A model generated the notes under the pieces. That model saw nothing but the letters and a program-made list of their open reading frames with translations. It was not told the origin of the DNA and ran no database searches. A program made the translations under genes and the position numbers. Source: GCA-2737725 sp965229355 (GTDB lineage Bacteria; Pseudomonadota; Alphaproteobacteria; Rhodospirillales; Rhodospirillaceae). From it: 64,000 nt of DNA. The stretch is from the NCBI GenBank assembly GCA_965229355.1, contig OZ245869.1, forward strand, positions 4,030,001 to 4,094,000, in the 5' to 3' direction. Below are positions 63,415 through 64,000 of the stretch, in pieces. Each line of letters opens with the position of its first letter. Position 1 is the stretch's first letter.

Positions 63415-64000
63415 CAGTGATCAAACGTTGCTCTCTGAGAGAGCGGCTTCTCCGCGCAATTTTGATTCCGCTTGCCTTGTGCCTTTTCGGCATAGGGTTT
63501 CTGTCGTTCTATGCCTCATCCGACGACATCGAAGCATTAGACGATGCGCAGCTTCTGTCGCACGCCAAAATCATCCGATCGCTGATGGATCATGAATTGC
63601 ACGAAGATGAACCCGGCGAACTCAATCTTTTAATCAACGATACGTCGCTGGATTACCGATACGAAAAAAACCTGGCGTATCGGGTGTGGTTCAAGGGGCA
63701 CCTTATTCTGCATAGCCCCAGCTCTGAAAATTTTCCTGAATCGGCTGGCCCAGATGGTTTTTCGACCCGCTCTGTGCAAGGCGCGCCGTGGCGTTTTTAT
63801 ACGCAATACGACAATGATATTGGTGTCACGACTGAGGTGTCAGAGCTTGTGTCGTTACGGCGCGAACAAGGTTATGAGCTTTTATTGTCGTTATTCACAC
63901 CCCAGCTTTTATTGTTTCCGGCCATCTTCATTCTGGTCTCCATCGGCATCAAAATCGGCCTCAGGCCGATCGAACGCCTTGCCGAACAGGTGCGCTCGCG
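63411..64000 (+). CDS. Sensor histidine kinase (QseC-like), N-terminal part
   Basis: The first 196 residues of a sensor kinase; the gene runs past the right edge. It has TM1 (about 14-36, LLRAILIPLALCLFGIGFLSFYA), a periplasmic sensor (about 37-160) with YRVWFKGHLILHSPS and TM2 (about 164-184), and it ends at the start of a HAMP-like region, GLRPIERLAEQVRSR, as in QseC/PmrB kinases. Its ATG overlaps the TGA of the response regulator. The kinase core is not visible here. Confidence 0.88.
   Translation, partial: MTVIKRCSLRERLLRAILIPLALCLFGIGFLSFYASSDDIEALDDAQLLSHAKIIRSLMDHELHEDEPGELNLLINDTSLDYRYEKNLAYRVWFKGHLILHSPSSENFPESAGPDGFSTRSVQGAPWRFYTQYDNDIGVTTEVSELVSLRREQGYELLLSLFTPQLLLFPAIFILVSIGIKIGLRPIERLAEQVRS

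Noticed and set aside
1..64000. Mobile element, prophage, CRISPR, tRNA or rRNA
   Set aside because: No transposase, integrase, phage gene, spaced repeat array, cloverleaf or rRNA sequence was recognised in the window.

Overview
The window reads as chromosomal DNA of a Gram-negative bacterium, most likely an alphaproteobacterium. Supporting signs are the form of IF-1, an arsR-arsC-arsH-aqpS-type arsenic operon, TonB and RND-type envelope proteins, a SocA/Panacea-domain protein and very many hybrid histidine kinases with the HDFNN type of H-box. GC content looks moderate by eye. No rRNA, tRNA, CRISPR array, transposase or integrase was recognised. Both ends are cut inside genes: an RND adaptor at the left edge and a sensor kinase at the right edge.

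Layout. 1-3.0 kb: RND membrane-fusion protein (partial), a NAPE-PLD-like metallo-hydrolase, a VOC protein and a group III truncated haemoglobin. 3.0-4.0 kb: an NsrR-like regulator with a group I truncated haemoglobin, divergent from the group III globin across a short region holding two NsrR-type palindromes. 4.1-10.9 kb: a KaiC-like ATPase coupled to a hybrid kinase, then a membrane hybrid kinase with two GAF domains. 11-16.2 kb: nitronate monooxygenase, a PDC/GAF/PAS hybrid kinase and a single-domain receiver. 16.3-19.1 kb: arsenic operon arsR-arsC-arsH-aqpS-arsN2. 19.2-24.6 kb: corA, a DUF1971 protein, a GST, a LysE exporter with its divergent ArgP-type regulator, and an AraC regulator divergent from an SDR. 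24.8-31.0 kb: two more paralogues of the 12.6-kb kinase and another single-domain receiver. 31-39.7 kb: housekeeping and transport genes (uppP, infA, a RhlE-type helicase, dmeF, an O-methyltransferase, a DUF192 protein, nhaB) and a Panacea-domain protein. 39.9-43.8 kb: a YdbH/AsmA-like protein and a lipoprotein. 43.8-51.2 kb: two related hybrid kinases, one of 1673 residues. 51.8-58.2 kb: a YfiR-like secreted protein, a TonB-dependent receptor and two chemoreceptors. 58.3-64.0 kb: a cluster of a thermostable-haemolysin-family (GNAT-like) protein, an adenylate-forming enzyme fused to a haem-oxygenase-like diiron domain, an SDR, a TPR protein and an OmpR/QseC-type two-component system.

The dominant theme is signal transduction: eight histidine kinases (seven hybrid, one cut by the edge), a KaiC-like ATPase, three response regulators and two chemoreceptors in 64 kb. 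Several kinases look like products of local duplication. Stress modules (nitric oxide, arsenic, Co/Ni, nitronate) lie between them.

The best candidate for an undescribed system is the 58.2-64.0 kb cluster. It combines an acyltransferase-like protein, an acyl-adenylating enzyme fused to a putative diiron oxygenase, and a reductase, with its own two-component regulator. It looks like a small dedicated small-molecule pathway. A perfect 20-bp palindrome precedes it and a perfect 12-bp hairpin precedes the regulator genes. The product cannot be deduced from the sequence.
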